Of a DNA stretch of 64,000 nt, positions 25,100 through 33,962 are shown in pieces. The first letter of the stretch is position 1. The number at the start of each line of letters is the position of its first letter. The DNA is from Merdivicinus sp050943495. Its GTDB lineage: Bacteria > Bacillota > Clostridia > Oscillospirales > Ruminococcaceae. Under the pieces are notes generated by a model. That model had not been told where the DNA came from and made no database searches. It saw nothing but the letters and a program-made list of their open reading frames with translations. Position numbers and translations under genes: made by a program. Location of the stretch: contig JBMNPH010000004.1 of assembly GCA_050943495.1 (NCBI GenBank), forward strand, positions 1-64,000, in the 5' to 3' direction.

Positions 25100-26143
25100 A
25101 TGCGAAAAGTTTCCCTGCAGCAGATTGCAGATGAGCTGAATGTATCCCGGATCACAGTTTCCAAGGTGATCAATAACAAGGAAGGTGTATCCGATGATAC
25201 CCGCCGCCGGGTGGCCCGAAAGTTGGTGGAATATGATTACAAAAAGATCAATCGGGATATTCTTCGGCTGGCCCAGGAGGCGGAAACAGGATCTGCAATT
25301 GTGCGGAATAATATTGCGGTGATTGCGACAGAACCGGACTTTTCTGACTACTGGCTCAAGATCATCAATGGGATTGCGAACGAAGTCTCCTCCCGGGGAT
25401 ATAATTTCGTTTATCATTTCTTGACACGAAATGAGGAGACCAATTTTTCCATACCCAAAAGTGTCGTTGATCATAGCGTATGTGGTATCATCGTCATCAA
25501 CGTTTACAACAATGCAGCCATTACAGCCCTGTCCAATTCGGGAATTCCAGCTGTATTTCTGGATATAACCCCTCAGAAGTACCGGGATGGTGTCAATGGA
25601 GATATCGTGCTGTTGGAAGGAAAGCGGACCATTGAGCAAATTACGGAAAGTATTATCCGGCGAGGAAGGCGGTCATTGGGATTTGTAGGGGATATTACTT
25701 ATGCAAAGACCATGTTGGATCGGTATAAAGGTTTCGAAGAAGCATGTGCCGAATTTGGAATATGGATTGATCCCAAATATTGCCTGACAACGAGCAAGCG
25801 AGGGCACTTTTATTTTCAGGATGAGGTACGAGAATATATTCGGAATCTTAGCAGTTTTCCGGAAGCATTTATCTGTGCTAACGATGTAATTGCCTATACG
25901 GTGATCAGTGGATTAAATGAACGGGGCTGTCATGTTCCAGAGGATGTGGCGGTATCCGGATATGATAATATCAAAGCATCCATTTTGACTGCCTCTGAGC
26001 TGACCACGGCTTCCATTGAAACCGCAGATCTTGGAAAAAGGTTGGCACAACAGCTGCTTCGAATGTTGGAATCTCCTGGTAATTCGAGGGAGATCGTTTT
26101 GATTCAACCGAGAATTATTTATAAACGATCAACTGAATTTTAA
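25100..26143 (+). CDS. LacI-family transcriptional regulator of the mannoside module
   Basis: The protein has 347 residues. The N-terminal helix-turn-helix reads SLQQIADELNVSRITVSKVI, followed by the hinge region and a periplasmic-binding-protein-like sensor domain (G-F-V-G-D-I; F-I-C-A-N-D-V-I-A-Y; V-S-G-Y-D-N-I). The start at 25100 follows GGGGGAGGGG. Co-transcribed with the GH38 gene, it probably senses a mannoside and represses the module. Candidate operators are the inverted repeats at 17129-17186; this is inference. Confidence 0.92.
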   Translation: MRKVSLQQIADELNVSRITVSKVINNKEGVSDDTRRRVARKLVEYDYKKINRDILRLAQEAETGSAIVRNNIAVIATEPDFSDYWLKIINGIANEVSSRGYNFVYHFLTRNEETNFSIPKSVVDHSVCGIIVINVYNNAAITALSNSGIPAVFLDITPQKYRDGVNGDIVLLEGKRTIEQITESIIRRGRRSLGFVGDITYAKTMLDRYKGFEEACAEFGIWIDPKYCLTTSKRGHFYFQDEVREYIRNLSSFPEAFICANDVIAYTVISGLNERGCHVPEDVAVSGYDNIKASILTASELTTASIETADLGKRLAQQLLRMLESPGNSREIVLIQPRIIYKRSTEF

Positions 26144-26168
26144 GATATCTTTGATAAAAGGATCAGTC

Positions 26169-26200
26169 AAAGCTTCCGGATATAATATCTGGAAGCTTTT
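26169..26200 (+). terminator. terminator after the lacI-type gene
   Basis: AAGCTTCC-GGATA pairs with TATCT-GGAAGCTT (13 bp, one wobble) around a TAA loop, followed by TT and an AT-rich stretch. The T-tract is short. Confidence 0.75.
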
Positions 26201-26311
26201 GAATTTATAAAAGATGTTGTTAAAACAACTATAAAGTCAGACGAAAAAGCGCAAAAATATTGTGAAAAAGCTGCAATTATGAATATATTGCAGAAAAAAT
26301 GCAAAATTTGC

Positions 26312-26340
26312 TTGAAGAAATGATGGGATTCCGCTATAAT
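26312..26340 (+). promoter_or_regulatory. promoter of the purine permease gene
   Basis: TTGAAG (26312-26317), 17 bp, TATAAT (26335-26340), 62 bp upstream of the ATG. I looked for a purine riboswitch in 26144-26402 and saw none. Confidence 0.72.
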
Positions 26341-26402
26341 AATAATGTTTTCTTCGACTCAACGCGGAGAAATAATTGAAAATCTATAGGAGGAATTTCT
26401 GC

Positions 26403-27776
26403 ATGGAAAAGTTTTTCAAGCTGAAAGAGCATGGCACCAATGTCAAAACGGAAATTGTTGCCGGCATCACTACTTTTCTGGCGATGGCATACATACTGGC
26501 TGTAAATCCCAGTATGCTGGGCAGCACCGGAATGAACAGTGAGGGTGTATTTTTGGCAACTGCTATCTCGGCCGCAATTGCGACAATTATTATGGCCTTT
26601 TTGGCGAATTATCCCATTGCATTGGCATCCGGTATGGGTCTGAATGCATATTTTGCGTACACTGTCTGCCTGAGTGATGAAATGGCAGGTGTTGCGGAAC
26701 CGTGGAAAGTTGCATTAACAGCAATTTTGGTGGAAGGTATCATTTTCATCATCCTTTCTGCGTTTAAATTCCGTGAAACATTAGTAAACTGTATCCCGGC
26801 CAACTTAAAGCTCGGAATTACAACTGGTATTGGTCTGTTTATCACCTTTATCGGCCTGCAGAATGCGGGAATTGCTGCTACAGAAGCTTCTACCAAAGTT
26901 ACATTAGGTGATCTTGGTTCTCCGCAGGTTGCTTTGGCGCTGATTGGCGTGGCAATTATCGGAATAATGCTCTATTTCAATGTGAAAGGCGCTATTTTGT
27001 GGGGAATCCTGGTAACATGGGTATTGGGTATTTTAGCAGAATTGGGCGGCTGGTATGTTCCGAATCCGGAAGCTGGCGTCTACTCGGTTATTCCAAGCAT
27101 TGAAGGCATTCATTCCTTCCTGCCGAATTTCGGCGCTATGGGCGATGTTGCTTTTAAATTTGATTTTTCTTGGGTTGCTAATAACGTTATTGGTTTTGCA
27201 ACAATTGTGTTTGCTTTCCTGTTCGTAGACTTGTTTGATACTGTTGGAACTTTGATTGGTGTTGCGGCTAAGGGCAACATGCTGGATAAAGAGGGAAAAC
27301 TTCCGCGTGTTGGCAAGGCTCTGATGGCAGATGCAGTTGGTACAGTTGCTGGCGCATGCTTGGGTACTTCCACAGTTACCAGCTATGTAGAAAGTTCCGC
27401 TGGTGTTGCAGAAGGCGGACGTACTGGTCTGACCAGCTTGACAACTGCAGTTTTGTTTATCCTTGCGATTTTCTTCTGGCCGATTTTTGGTGCCATTCCC
27501 AGCTTTGCGACAGCACCTGCTTTGATCATCGTTGGTATGTTCATGATGTCCTCTGTTTCCAAAGTGAAATTTGAGGGCGATACAGCTGATGTATTGGGTG
27601 CATTTGTGGCAATTATTATGATGCCCTTCACCTATTCGATCGCAAACGGAATTATGTTTGGCGTTCTGACCTGGATGATTCTGAAGATCGTGCGCGGCAA
27701 AGTAAAAGAAATCCATCCGGTTATGTGGATTGTCTTTGCGCTGTTTGTTTTGCGGGTTATCACTCTTGTCATGTAA
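26403..27776 (+). CDS. AzgA-type (NCS2-like) purine permease
   Basis: This 457-residue protein has about 12-14 hydrophobic segments. It begins with the AzgA/PbuG signature: a Phe/Lys-rich N-terminus, G-T-N-V-K-T-E-I-V-A-G-I-T-T-F-L-A-M-A-Y-I, then A-S-G-M-G-L-N-A-Y-F-A-Y and D-L-F-D-T-V-G-T-L-I-G-V. Members import hypoxanthine, guanine or adenine with protons. AGGAGG stands just before ATG 26403. It is monocistronic between its own promoter and terminator. The exact purine cannot be told from sequence. Confidence 0.93.
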   Translation: MEKFFKLKEHGTNVKTEIVAGITTFLAMAYILAVNPSMLGSTGMNSEGVFLATAISAAIATIIMAFLANYPIALASGMGLNAYFAYTVCLSDEMAGVAEPWKVALTAILVEGIIFIILSAFKFRETLVNCIPANLKLGITTGIGLFITFIGLQNAGIAATEASTKVTLGDLGSPQVALALIGVAIIGIMLYFNVKGAILWGILVTWVLGILAELGGWYVPNPEAGVYSVIPSIEGIHSFLPNFGAMGDVAFKFDFSWVANNVIGFATIVFAFLFVDLFDTVGTLIGVAAKGNMLDKEGKLPRVGKALMADAVGTVAGACLGTSTVTSYVESSAGVAEGGRTGLTSLTTAVLFILAIFFWPIFGAIPSFATAPALIIVGMFMMSSVSKVKFEGDTADVLGAFVAIIMMPFTYSIANGIMFGVLTWMILKIVRGKVKEIHPVMWIVFALFVLRVITLVM

Positions 27777-27790
27777 TGTTGTAAAACATA

Positions 27791-27831
27791 AAAAATTCTC
27801 CCGGTCACAGAAAGTGATTGGGAGAATTTTT
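27791..27831 (+). terminator. terminator after the purine permease gene
   Basis: AAAATTCTCCC pairs with GGGAGAATTTT, with further pairing of GGTCAC and GTGATT inside, and ends in T. It lies 26 bp before the next start. Confidence 0.85.
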
Positions 27832-27857
27832 GTATCAAAGAATGGAGGCAGCAACGA

Positions 27858-28760
27858 ATGAAGCTTAAAAAGTTAGTGGCAGTGGGGCCGGTTAATATGC
27901 TTCCTGGGGGAAGGGAACGCTGCCGGGAATATGCGGAAAAGGTTGTATTTTATGATACCCAGCCGCGGGATGCACAGGAAATTGCAGAGCGAGTGGGTGA
28001 TGCCGACGGAATGCTGGTCAGTTATAACCATCTGATCGGGAAAGAGATCCTATCCTGTTGCCCGAATCTGCGGTATGTGGGGATGTGCTGCAGCCTGTAT
28101 AGTGAGGAAAGCGCGAGCGTGGATATCCGGTATGCGCGGGAACATGGAATTACGGTGACCGGCATTCGGGATTATGGAGATGCCGGGGTTGCAGAATATG
28201 TTTTAGAGGAGTTGTTTCCGCTTCTGCACGGAAATCATGGCTGGCAGCCATTTTTTGGTGAACCCTCGGAAATCACCGGATTGCAGGTCGGGATTCTTGG
28301 AATGGGCACGACCGGTCAGGTGATTGCAGAGGCAATGCGGTTTTTCGGAGCGGACATCGGGTATTACAGCCGTACACGGAAACCTGATCTAGAGCGGGAA
28401 AAAGGGTATCAGTATCAGAACTTGGAAAATCTGCTGCAAAACAGCCAGGTCATTTTCAGCTGCCTGAGTAAAAATACCGTTCTGTTGCATGCCGCGGAAT
28501 TTTCCCGAATGGGATCCGATAAAATTCTGTTCAATACCTCTTTGAGTCCTTCCTTTGAAAGGAGTGCGCTGGAAGAGTGGCTGAAACTGCCGAATACATG
28601 GCTTTTCTGTGATACCCTGATGGCATTGGGTTCAGAGAAACTGCTGGAAAATCCACGGGTTCGGTGCATGCAGAAATCAGCCGGTATGACCCGGCAGGCT
28701 GTGATACGCCTCAATGAGAAGGTGCTCGAAAATTTGAAGCGTTATGTAGACGAAAATTAA
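27858..28760 (+). CDS. D-isomer-specific 2-hydroxyacid dehydrogenase
   Basis: The protein has 300 residues. An N-terminal catalytic half with V-G-D-A-D-G-M-L-V-S-Y is followed by the NAD(P)-binding fold with G-I-L-G-M-G-T-T-G-Q-V-I-A (GxGxxG-type loop). The family's Arg-Glu-His catalytic set is not obvious: C-L-S-K-N replaces the usual L-P-x-T region and the late His-rich motif is missing, so substrate and even activity are uncertain. GGAGG precedes the ATG. Its stop overlaps the stop of the convergent lysoplasmalogenase-like gene, with no terminator between. Confidence 0.8.
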   Translation: MKLKKLVAVGPVNMLPGGRERCREYAEKVVFYDTQPRDAQEIAERVGDADGMLVSYNHLIGKEILSCCPNLRYVGMCCSLYSEESASVDIRYAREHGITVTGIRDYGDAGVAEYVLEELFPLLHGNHGWQPFFGEPSEITGLQVGILGMGTTGQVIAEAMRFFGADIGYYSRTRKPDLEREKGYQYQNLENLLQNSQVIFSCLSKNTVLLHAAEFSRMGSDKILFNTSLSPSFERSALEEWLKLPNTWLFCDTLMALGSEKLLENPRVRCMQKSAGMTRQAVIRLNEKVLENLKRYVDEN

Positions 28761-29380
28761 AGCTGGCATAATCCCCATGCTAACAGGAATTGTGCTACCA
28801 GATAGGTCAGCATAATGATAAAACCGGAGTATTTTGCCCGCCGGATAAACAAGCTGCGCGCCAATGTGTAGTCAGACAGGACGAACAGAACGGCACCGCT
28901 AGCCAGAATTAGGTCACGAGTATGAAACGCTGTGTACGCCATTCCCAGAATGACGAGCAGATAGGCAATAACCGGTCCCCGCATTCCGGCGGGAAGATGG
29001 GTGTGGAGGGAGAAATAGGCGGCTGTACCCAGAATCAGCAGGACAACAGCCAGCGGAATGGAAAAAGCCGGCTGATATTCACCCAGCTGCATCAGAGCGG
29101 GAATATAGCAGAGGTGTCCGATCAGAAATGCAGCCAGTCCGCCTAAAAAGAACGGTTTTTGATCTGGTCTGAGAAGGAGAACGTCTCCCAACCAGCCAGA
29201 GAGTAAAGCTGCCGCAACAATAGGAGGGCAAAATCCGGTAGAAAGGACACTGGCCAGCAGAACGGGCATCAGCATGACCTTGGTTCCATCGAGCAGACGG
29301 CGCTGACCCGGGCGAAGACAGAGAAATAAATGCAGAATGACAAGCAGAAGGTAGGCGGCAATCAGCAAATAGGAAATCAT
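28757..29380 (-). CDS. YhhN/TMEM86-family membrane protein (lysoplasmalogenase-like)
   Basis: This 207-residue protein consists almost wholly of about eight hydrophobic segments. Family marks are a K (D-G-T-K-V-M-L-M-P), G-W-L-G-D-V-L-L, F-L-I-G-H-L-C-Y and G-A-V-L-F-V-L-S-D-Y-T-L-A. Characterised members cleave the vinyl ether bond of lysoplasmalogens; many anaerobic Clostridia contain plasmalogens, so this fits. AAGGAGG precedes the start. It is the last gene of the secG-rnr operon, 12 bp after the nuclease-like gene. Confidence 0.85.
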   Translation of the reverse strand: MISYLLIAAYLLLVILHLFLCLRPGQRRLLDGTKVMLMPVLLASVLSTGFCPPIVAAALLSGWLGDVLLLRPDQKPFFLGGLAAFLIGHLCYIPALMQLGEYQPAFSIPLAVVLLILGTAAYFSLHTHLPAGMRGPVIAYLLVILGMAYTAFHTRDLILASGAVLFVLSDYTLARSLFIRRAKYSGFIIMLTYLVAQFLLAWGLCQL

Positions 29381-29392
29381 AGAAAAACCTCC

Positions 29393-30115
29393 TTAATGCG
29401 GAATCATTTGATATAAGCCGAGACGGCCACGTTTTCCAGCGCGTGAAACCAGACCCAGTTCCAGCAATGTGAGCAGGGCGTTTCGCGCGAGTGGAACGGA
29501 CCGTCCGGCTTTTTTTGCAAATTCGGCTGCTGTGAAGGGGAGGGAACCCATATCTGGAAAAATCTGACGGTAATCTTCCGCACAGTCCAGACAAATTTCT
29601 TCAAGAAAGTCGAGCGGCCTGCGATCCAAGTGTATTTTCTTCCGGCTGCCCGTCCGCGCAATGTCATACCGTTCCACTTGCAGAACAGCGAGTCGAATGT
29701 GAAACCGAGGATGATGCAGAAGAGACCGGATGGGCGTCAATTCTGCTAGAATATCGAAGGGGATGGCCTTGCGGGGAGATTTTCGCCGAATGACTTCTCC
29801 CGTATCGGGATCGGTACGAACTATCCACTCTTCAGCAGCGAGCGGATGCACCACTGTGACATCACAAAACTCCAGAAAAGCCTGTAATTTGGGTGCAAGC
29901 CGCCATAAATCGCGGCTTTGAATCTCAATGACACCGGATTCGCCTACAATATCCGCTACATAGCCGCCCAAAGGAATCTCGTGATTGGCGACATGCGGTT
30001 CGTAGGCGAATTTCAGAACCGCATGCACGGATTTTTCACCCAATCGTCCGATTCCGGCAGTGTTTGTGGACGCTTCAGCAAGTTGGCAGGCTCTTTCAAA
30101 ATCCTGACGGGTCAT
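29393..30115 (-). CDS. uncharacterised protein with a nuclease-like core and C-terminal winged helix, coupled to rnr
   Basis: I do not recognise a named family. The 240-residue protein has an N-terminal alpha/beta region with G-E-K-S-V-H-A-V-L-K-F (Glu27), G-G-Y-V-A-D-I-V (Asp55) and G-V-I-E-I-Q-S-R (Glu64, Gln66). This E...D...ExQ layout is that of PD-(D/E)xK-type nucleases with Gln in place of Lys. The last 70 residues look like a winged helix (F-T-A-A-E-F-A-K-K-A-G-R-S-V; L-L-E-L-G-L-V-S-R-A-G). Its ATG overlaps the rnr stop (ATGA), with no ribosome site of its own, so translation is coupled to RNase R. A role in nucleic acid processing is inferred. Confidence 0.6.
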   Translation of the reverse strand: MTRQDFERACQLAEASTNTAGIGRLGEKSVHAVLKFAYEPHVANHEIPLGGYVADIVGESGVIEIQSRDLWRLAPKLQAFLEFCDVTVVHPLAAEEWIVRTDPDTGEVIRRKSPRKAIPFDILAELTPIRSLLHHPRFHIRLAVLQVERYDIARTGSRKKIHLDRRPLDFLEEICLDCAEDYRQIFPDMGSLPFTAAEFAKKAGRSVPLARNALLTLLELGLVSRAGKRGRLGLYQMIPH

Positions 30116-32211
30116 ACGAGTGCAAAATCAATGTTGCCGGCATTGACATCGACACCGATGCAGCGAACCCGCACCGGATCGCCAAGCCGGAATTTGCGGC
30201 CGCCGTGGATGTCCGAAAGTTCGATCAGTCCGTCAAAGAAATATTCACCGTCCGGAAGGTCTTCGAGCCGAACCAATCCCTCAACCGTAGAGGGCAGTTC
30301 CACATAGATTCCGAAAGAGGTAACCGAGGAAATCATGCCGTCAAATTCCTGACCAATTTTGTCGCGCATAAATTCCGCCTTGTAGCAGTCTTCGCAACTG
30401 CGTTCAATATCCATTGCCTGTAATTCTGTTTCGCTGGAATGTTCAGCGGACCGGGCAGAAAAGCGTTCATATTTCTTGTGCAGTTCCTTAAGGGAATCTC
30501 CTTCTGCCCAGGAGGTCAGAATGCGGTGAATCGTAAGATCGGGATAGCGGCGGATGGGAGATGTGAAGTGAGCATAATTTTCCAGCACCAGTCCGAAATG
30601 GCCCAGAGGGCGGTCGCTGTAACGTGCTTTAGCCATGGAACGAAGGACGAGTTTGTTGATAACCGGTGCAAAAGGTTCCAGTTTCGTTTGTTCCAAGATG
30701 GCAGCCAGATCCGCAGGCTTGACCTTTTCCGGAATTTCACGGCCGGACAGTCCCAATTTGCGGAGTGTTTCCCGCAGGTTGCCGATGCGCTCTGGATCGG
30801 GGTGCTCATGCACGCGATAAACAAAGGGAATATCGAGTTTGCGGGCAAGCGTAGCAGCTGCCTCATTTGCCAGCAGCATAAATTCCTCAATGATGGATTC
30901 TGCCTCACCGGATACCCGAGGCATTACATCGATAATCTTGCCGCGATCGTCGAGGATGAGCTTGCTCTCCGGAGAATCCAGTTCCGGAGCGCCGCGCTGT
31001 TTGCGAAGCTTGAGCCGGAGATCCTTGAGCTCTTTCATAAGCGGGATCATCGGGAGAACTTCCTGATACTTCTGGCGGAGGGATTCATCGGCACTGCCGT
31101 CCAGAAGTGCATTAACTTCGGTGTAAACACCCTTTACGCGGGATCGAATTACTGATTTGCGGAAGGTAAAGTCGAGCAGTTCTCCTTCTGGGGAGAGCGT
31201 CAATAAAGCGGAGAAGGTGAGGCGTTCTTCCTGGGGATTGAGGGAACAGATGCCATTGGAAAGGGCGGCAGGGAGCATGGGGATGACCTGATCGGCATAA
31301 TAGATGCTGGTGCCACGTGCAAAAGCTTCCTCATCGAGCAGGGAACGGGATTTCACATAATGAGAAACGTCAGCAATGTGGACACCGAGATGATAAAATC
31401 CGTTGTATTTTTCGAGACTGACTGCATCGTCGAGATCTTTGGAGTCTGCGCCGTCAATCGTGAAAATAATGGTGTCTCGGAGATCCAGACGGGTGAGGAG
31501 TTCCCGTTCTGGAATGCCGCGATGTTCCAGAAAATGAGCTTCATCCAGTACAGCCGCCGGAAATTCCGGACTGACTCCGGCGGCAGCCAGAACTGCCTTG
31601 GCGCAGGCGGCAGCGTGATCAGAGGATCCAAAGCAGGCAGTAATTTCAGCGAGATGGTTGCGGTGGCTGTCACCGCGGCGGATGATCCGAGCCAGAACCT
31701 TGTCGCCGTTTTCGGCTTCCAGATGGCTTCCCATGACACGTAACGGAAAATCTCCCAACATGTCTGGGAGGAAAAATGCGCCATTTTCAGTAATTTGGAG
31801 ACGTCCGGCATAATCGGCTTTGGATTCCTTCACAATGCGGCAGACTTCGCCTTCCGGAAGATTGCCGCGCGGATGGGAGGACAGGCGGATCAATACCTGA
31901 TCGCCGGGGAGAGATCCCATAAGGCGGCTACCCAAAATAAAGACCTCCTGCCCGTCTGCAAGAGCCGCAAAACCATAAGTTTTGTGCAGGCGCTGAATGC
32001 GTGCTGGCAGCAGTCCCAGTGCCTTAACGGATAGATAGTGATTGTTTTTTTCGATCAATTGACCCTCAGCCAGAAGACGGGAAACTGCTGCCTGAAATTT
32101 TTTCAGATCCCCCTTTTCCACCTTGCATTTTTTCTGTATTTTATTGAGGGAAAGGCCCTTTTTCCCCGCCTTATCGAGGATTAAAAGAATTCGTTTCATC
32201 CATTTTTCCAT
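30112..32211 (-). CDS. rnr: ribonuclease R
   Basis: This 699-residue protein is near the family length. An N-terminal winged-helix region and cold-shock domains are followed by the RNB catalytic domain with T-I-D-G-A-D-S-K-D-L-D-D-A-V (the four metal-binding Asp), V-H-I-A-D-V-S-H-Y-V and a C-terminal S1 domain (I-G-Q-E-F-D-G-M-I-S-S-V-T-S-F-G). It is a 3'-5' exoribonuclease that degrades structured RNA and takes part in trans-translation. GGAG lies 5 bases before the ATG. It follows secG, a common Firmicute order; smpB is not next to it here. Confidence 0.96.
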   Translation of the reverse strand: MEKWMKRILLILDKAGKKGLSLNKIQKKCKVEKGDLKKFQAAVSRLLAEGQLIEKNNHYLSVKALGLLPARIQRLHKTYGFAALADGQEVFILGSRLMGSLPGDQVLIRLSSHPRGNLPEGEVCRIVKESKADYAGRLQITENGAFFLPDMLGDFPLRVMGSHLEAENGDKVLARIIRRGDSHRNHLAEITACFGSSDHAAACAKAVLAAAGVSPEFPAAVLDEAHFLEHRGIPERELLTRLDLRDTIIFTIDGADSKDLDDAVSLEKYNGFYHLGVHIADVSHYVKSRSLLDEEAFARGTSIYYADQVIPMLPAALSNGICSLNPQEERLTFSALLTLSPEGELLDFTFRKSVIRSRVKGVYTEVNALLDGSADESLRQKYQEVLPMIPLMKELKDLRLKLRKQRGAPELDSPESKLILDDRGKIIDVMPRVSGEAESIIEEFMLLANEAAATLARKLDIPFVYRVHEHPDPERIGNLRETLRKLGLSGREIPEKVKPADLAAILEQTKLEPFAPVINKLVLRSMAKARYSDRPLGHFGLVLENYAHFTSPIRRYPDLTIHRILTSWAEGDSLKELHKKYERFSARSAEHSSETELQAMDIERSCEDCYKAEFMRDKIGQEFDGMISSVTSFGIYVELPSTVEGLVRLEDLPDGEYFFDGLIELSDIHGGRKFRLGDPVRVRCIGVDVNAGNIDFALV

Positions 32212-32242
32212 AACGACTCCTCACTTTCATATTGAGATAGAA

Positions 32243-32330
32243 AAAAGCTGCCTAAAACCAGAGAGCCGTCATTCTGTCAAGATGTCACAGAGATGAAAAG
32301 CCGGTCGTCCGGTTCAGGCAGCTTTGCATT
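32243..32330 (-). terminator. long hairpin between secG and rnr
   Basis: On the minus strand GCAAAGCTGCCT and AGGCAGCTTTTTT pair as a 10-bp stem with T-run around a loop of about 60 bases, which itself contains a GCCGG / CCGGAC stem. It could be a secG terminator or a small structured leader that limits read-through into rnr. The loop is longer than usual for a simple terminator. Confidence 0.55.
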
Positions 32331-32351
32331 CGGTTTCAGCGCTGCAAAAAT

Positions 32352-32603
32352 TTATTTGGTATAGACCGTAAAGACGCTGACCAGAATAGTGAGCACGAAG
32401 AACACGATGGCAGCGTATTTTGTAATTCTTGCGAGCATGGCATCCAGAGTACGGCCAGAGTTGCGGCCCAGATAGGACTCATTGATGCCGCCGGTCAAAG
32501 TCTGGGACATTCTGTCCTTGCTTTCCTGAAGCATTACCAAGACAACCAATACAATACAAGCGATCAGCAGAATGAATGCGCCGACGATTTCAAAAGCGTT
32601 CAT
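32352..32603 (-). CDS. secG: preprotein translocase subunit SecG
   Basis: This 83-residue protein has two hydrophobic segments and the family core: V-V-L-V-M-L-Q-E-S-K between them, then a Gly/Ser-rich loop with the family's usual polar residues. It assists SecYE in protein export. The gene begins after GGAGAAACTGG-like bases and a strong promoter, and is followed by rnr. Confidence 0.94.
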   Translation of the reverse strand: MNAFEIVGAFILLIACIVLVVLVMLQESKDRMSQTLTGGINESYLGRNSGRTLDAMLARITKYAAIVFFVLTILVSVFTVYTK

Positions 32604-32673
32604 GATCCAGTTTCTCCTTCAATCTTTTGATTCCAGTCCTGATTATGAAAACAGGACAAAATTTCACTTTTAC

Positions 32674-32702
32674 AGTATAGCATACTTTATGAATGGTTTC
32701 AA
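32674..32702 (-). promoter_or_regulatory. promoter of the secG-rnr operon
   Basis: On the minus strand TTGAAA (32702-32697), 17 bp, TATACT (32679-32674), about 70 bp before the secG start. Confidence 0.85.
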
Positions 32703-32730
32703 GGGGTTGAACAGAATATTTTCACAATGT

Positions 32731-33951
32731 TTACAGGGACTCTGACGCGACACATTGTTTTGGGCGAGTAACAGCACGGAGAGCCGCCAATCCCAACAGG
32801 AGTAAAATGGGGAAAATGACACCGAACAGGATCCCAATTTTTAAGTTTGCGCCGAAATATTCGGAAACGGCTCCTACGAAACCAGGTCCTCCTGCACATC
32901 CCAGGTCACCTGCGAGCGCATAGAGAGCAAACATAGCGGTACCGCCGCGAGGCATTTCCTTAGCTGCCATGCTGAAAGTACCGGGCCACATGATGCCGAC
33001 CGACAGACCGCAAAGCGTGCAGCCAATCAGGCCGAGGACCGCATTGGTAGTCAACGAAGCCAGCAGATAGCTGCATACACAGAGCAGTGCACTGGCAGTC
33101 ATAAAGGCGCGCAGCGAAATTTTTTCACTGAATTTTCCGTACAATGCCCGAGAAATCCCCATGAAAATAGCAAAGGTACAAGGTCCCGCCAGATCTCCGA
33201 CCGTCTTGGAGACTTTGAGACCGGATTCTGCAAAAGCGGAGGCCCATTGGCTCATTCCTTGCTCGGAAGCGCCGGCGCAGATCATCAGAATGAAAAAGAT
33301 CCAGAACAGCTTGGTTTTGAACAGGGATTTGACCGGGACAGCCTCCCCTTCCGCCACGAGCGGCGCGATGGGTACCTGAGAGAAGTAGAAAATATTGAAA
33401 ATCGGGATGATGGCCCAGATACAGGCGAGAATCCTCCAGTTCTGGATACCTGCCAGCGTGAAGAAAGCAGTCGAGCAAAGTACGACAAACACATGACCCC
33501 AGCAGTAGAAGGAGTGCAGAATACTCATAGCCGCCTCTTTCTTTTTAGTGGGGCAGGCTTCTACAATGGGGCTGATGAGGACTTCGGTCAGACCGCCGCC
33601 GATGGCATATAGACCGATGGAACACAGCAGTCCGGCATAGGGATGCGGCAAAAGATCCGGCAGAAAAGCCATACCAATCAATCCGGCTGCGCAGAAGACA
33701 TGAGCCGCTACAATGGCGCGCCGGTAACCAATCCGGTCGATATATTTGGCTGCCAGAAGATCGACCAGAAGCTGGACACCAAAATTGAAGGTGACAAGCA
33801 TCGCAATTTTATCCAGCGAAATCTGATAACTGCTCTGGAAGGTGAGAAAGAGCAGCGGCGCAAAATTGTTGATGATCGCCTGGGTGATATATCCGATATA
33901 GGAGGCATAAATGGTGTGATTATAATTTTCTCGAATCCGAAGTTTTGACAT
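32731..33951 (-). CDS. MFS transporter, possibly a sugar porter
   Basis: This 406-residue protein has about 12 hydrophobic segments. The loop after segment 2 has A-K-Y-I-D-R-I-G-Y-R-R-A, the major facilitator signature region. The start at 33951 is preferred over ATG 33966 because GAGGTTG lies between them. The gene begins 11 bp after the stop of the LacI-type gene, so the two form an operon and the cargo is probably the regulator's sugar ligand. A link to the L-fucose isomerase gene 2.3 kb upstream is possible but not shown. Confidence 0.85.
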   Translation of the reverse strand: MSKLRIRENYNHTIYASYIGYITQAIINNFAPLLFLTFQSSYQISLDKIAMLVTFNFGVQLLVDLLAAKYIDRIGYRRAIVAAHVFCAAGLIGMAFLPDLLPHPYAGLLCSIGLYAIGGGLTEVLISPIVEACPTKKKEAAMSILHSFYCWGHVFVVLCSTAFFTLAGIQNWRILACIWAIIPIFNIFYFSQVPIAPLVAEGEAVPVKSLFKTKLFWIFFILMICAGASEQGMSQWASAFAESGLKVSKTVGDLAGPCTFAIFMGISRALYGKFSEKISLRAFMTASALLCVCSYLLASLTTNAVLGLIGCTLCGLSVGIMWPGTFSMAAKEMPRGGTAMFALYALAGDLGCAGGPGFVGAVSEYFGANLKIGILFGVIFPILLLLGLAALRAVTRPKQCVASESL

Positions 33952-33962
33952 GGGTATCAACC

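Noticed and set aside
26144..26402. Purine riboswitch before the AzgA-type permease
   Set aside because: The conserved loop and junction bases of the purine aptamer are not found; only a terminator, a promoter and a short leader are seen.
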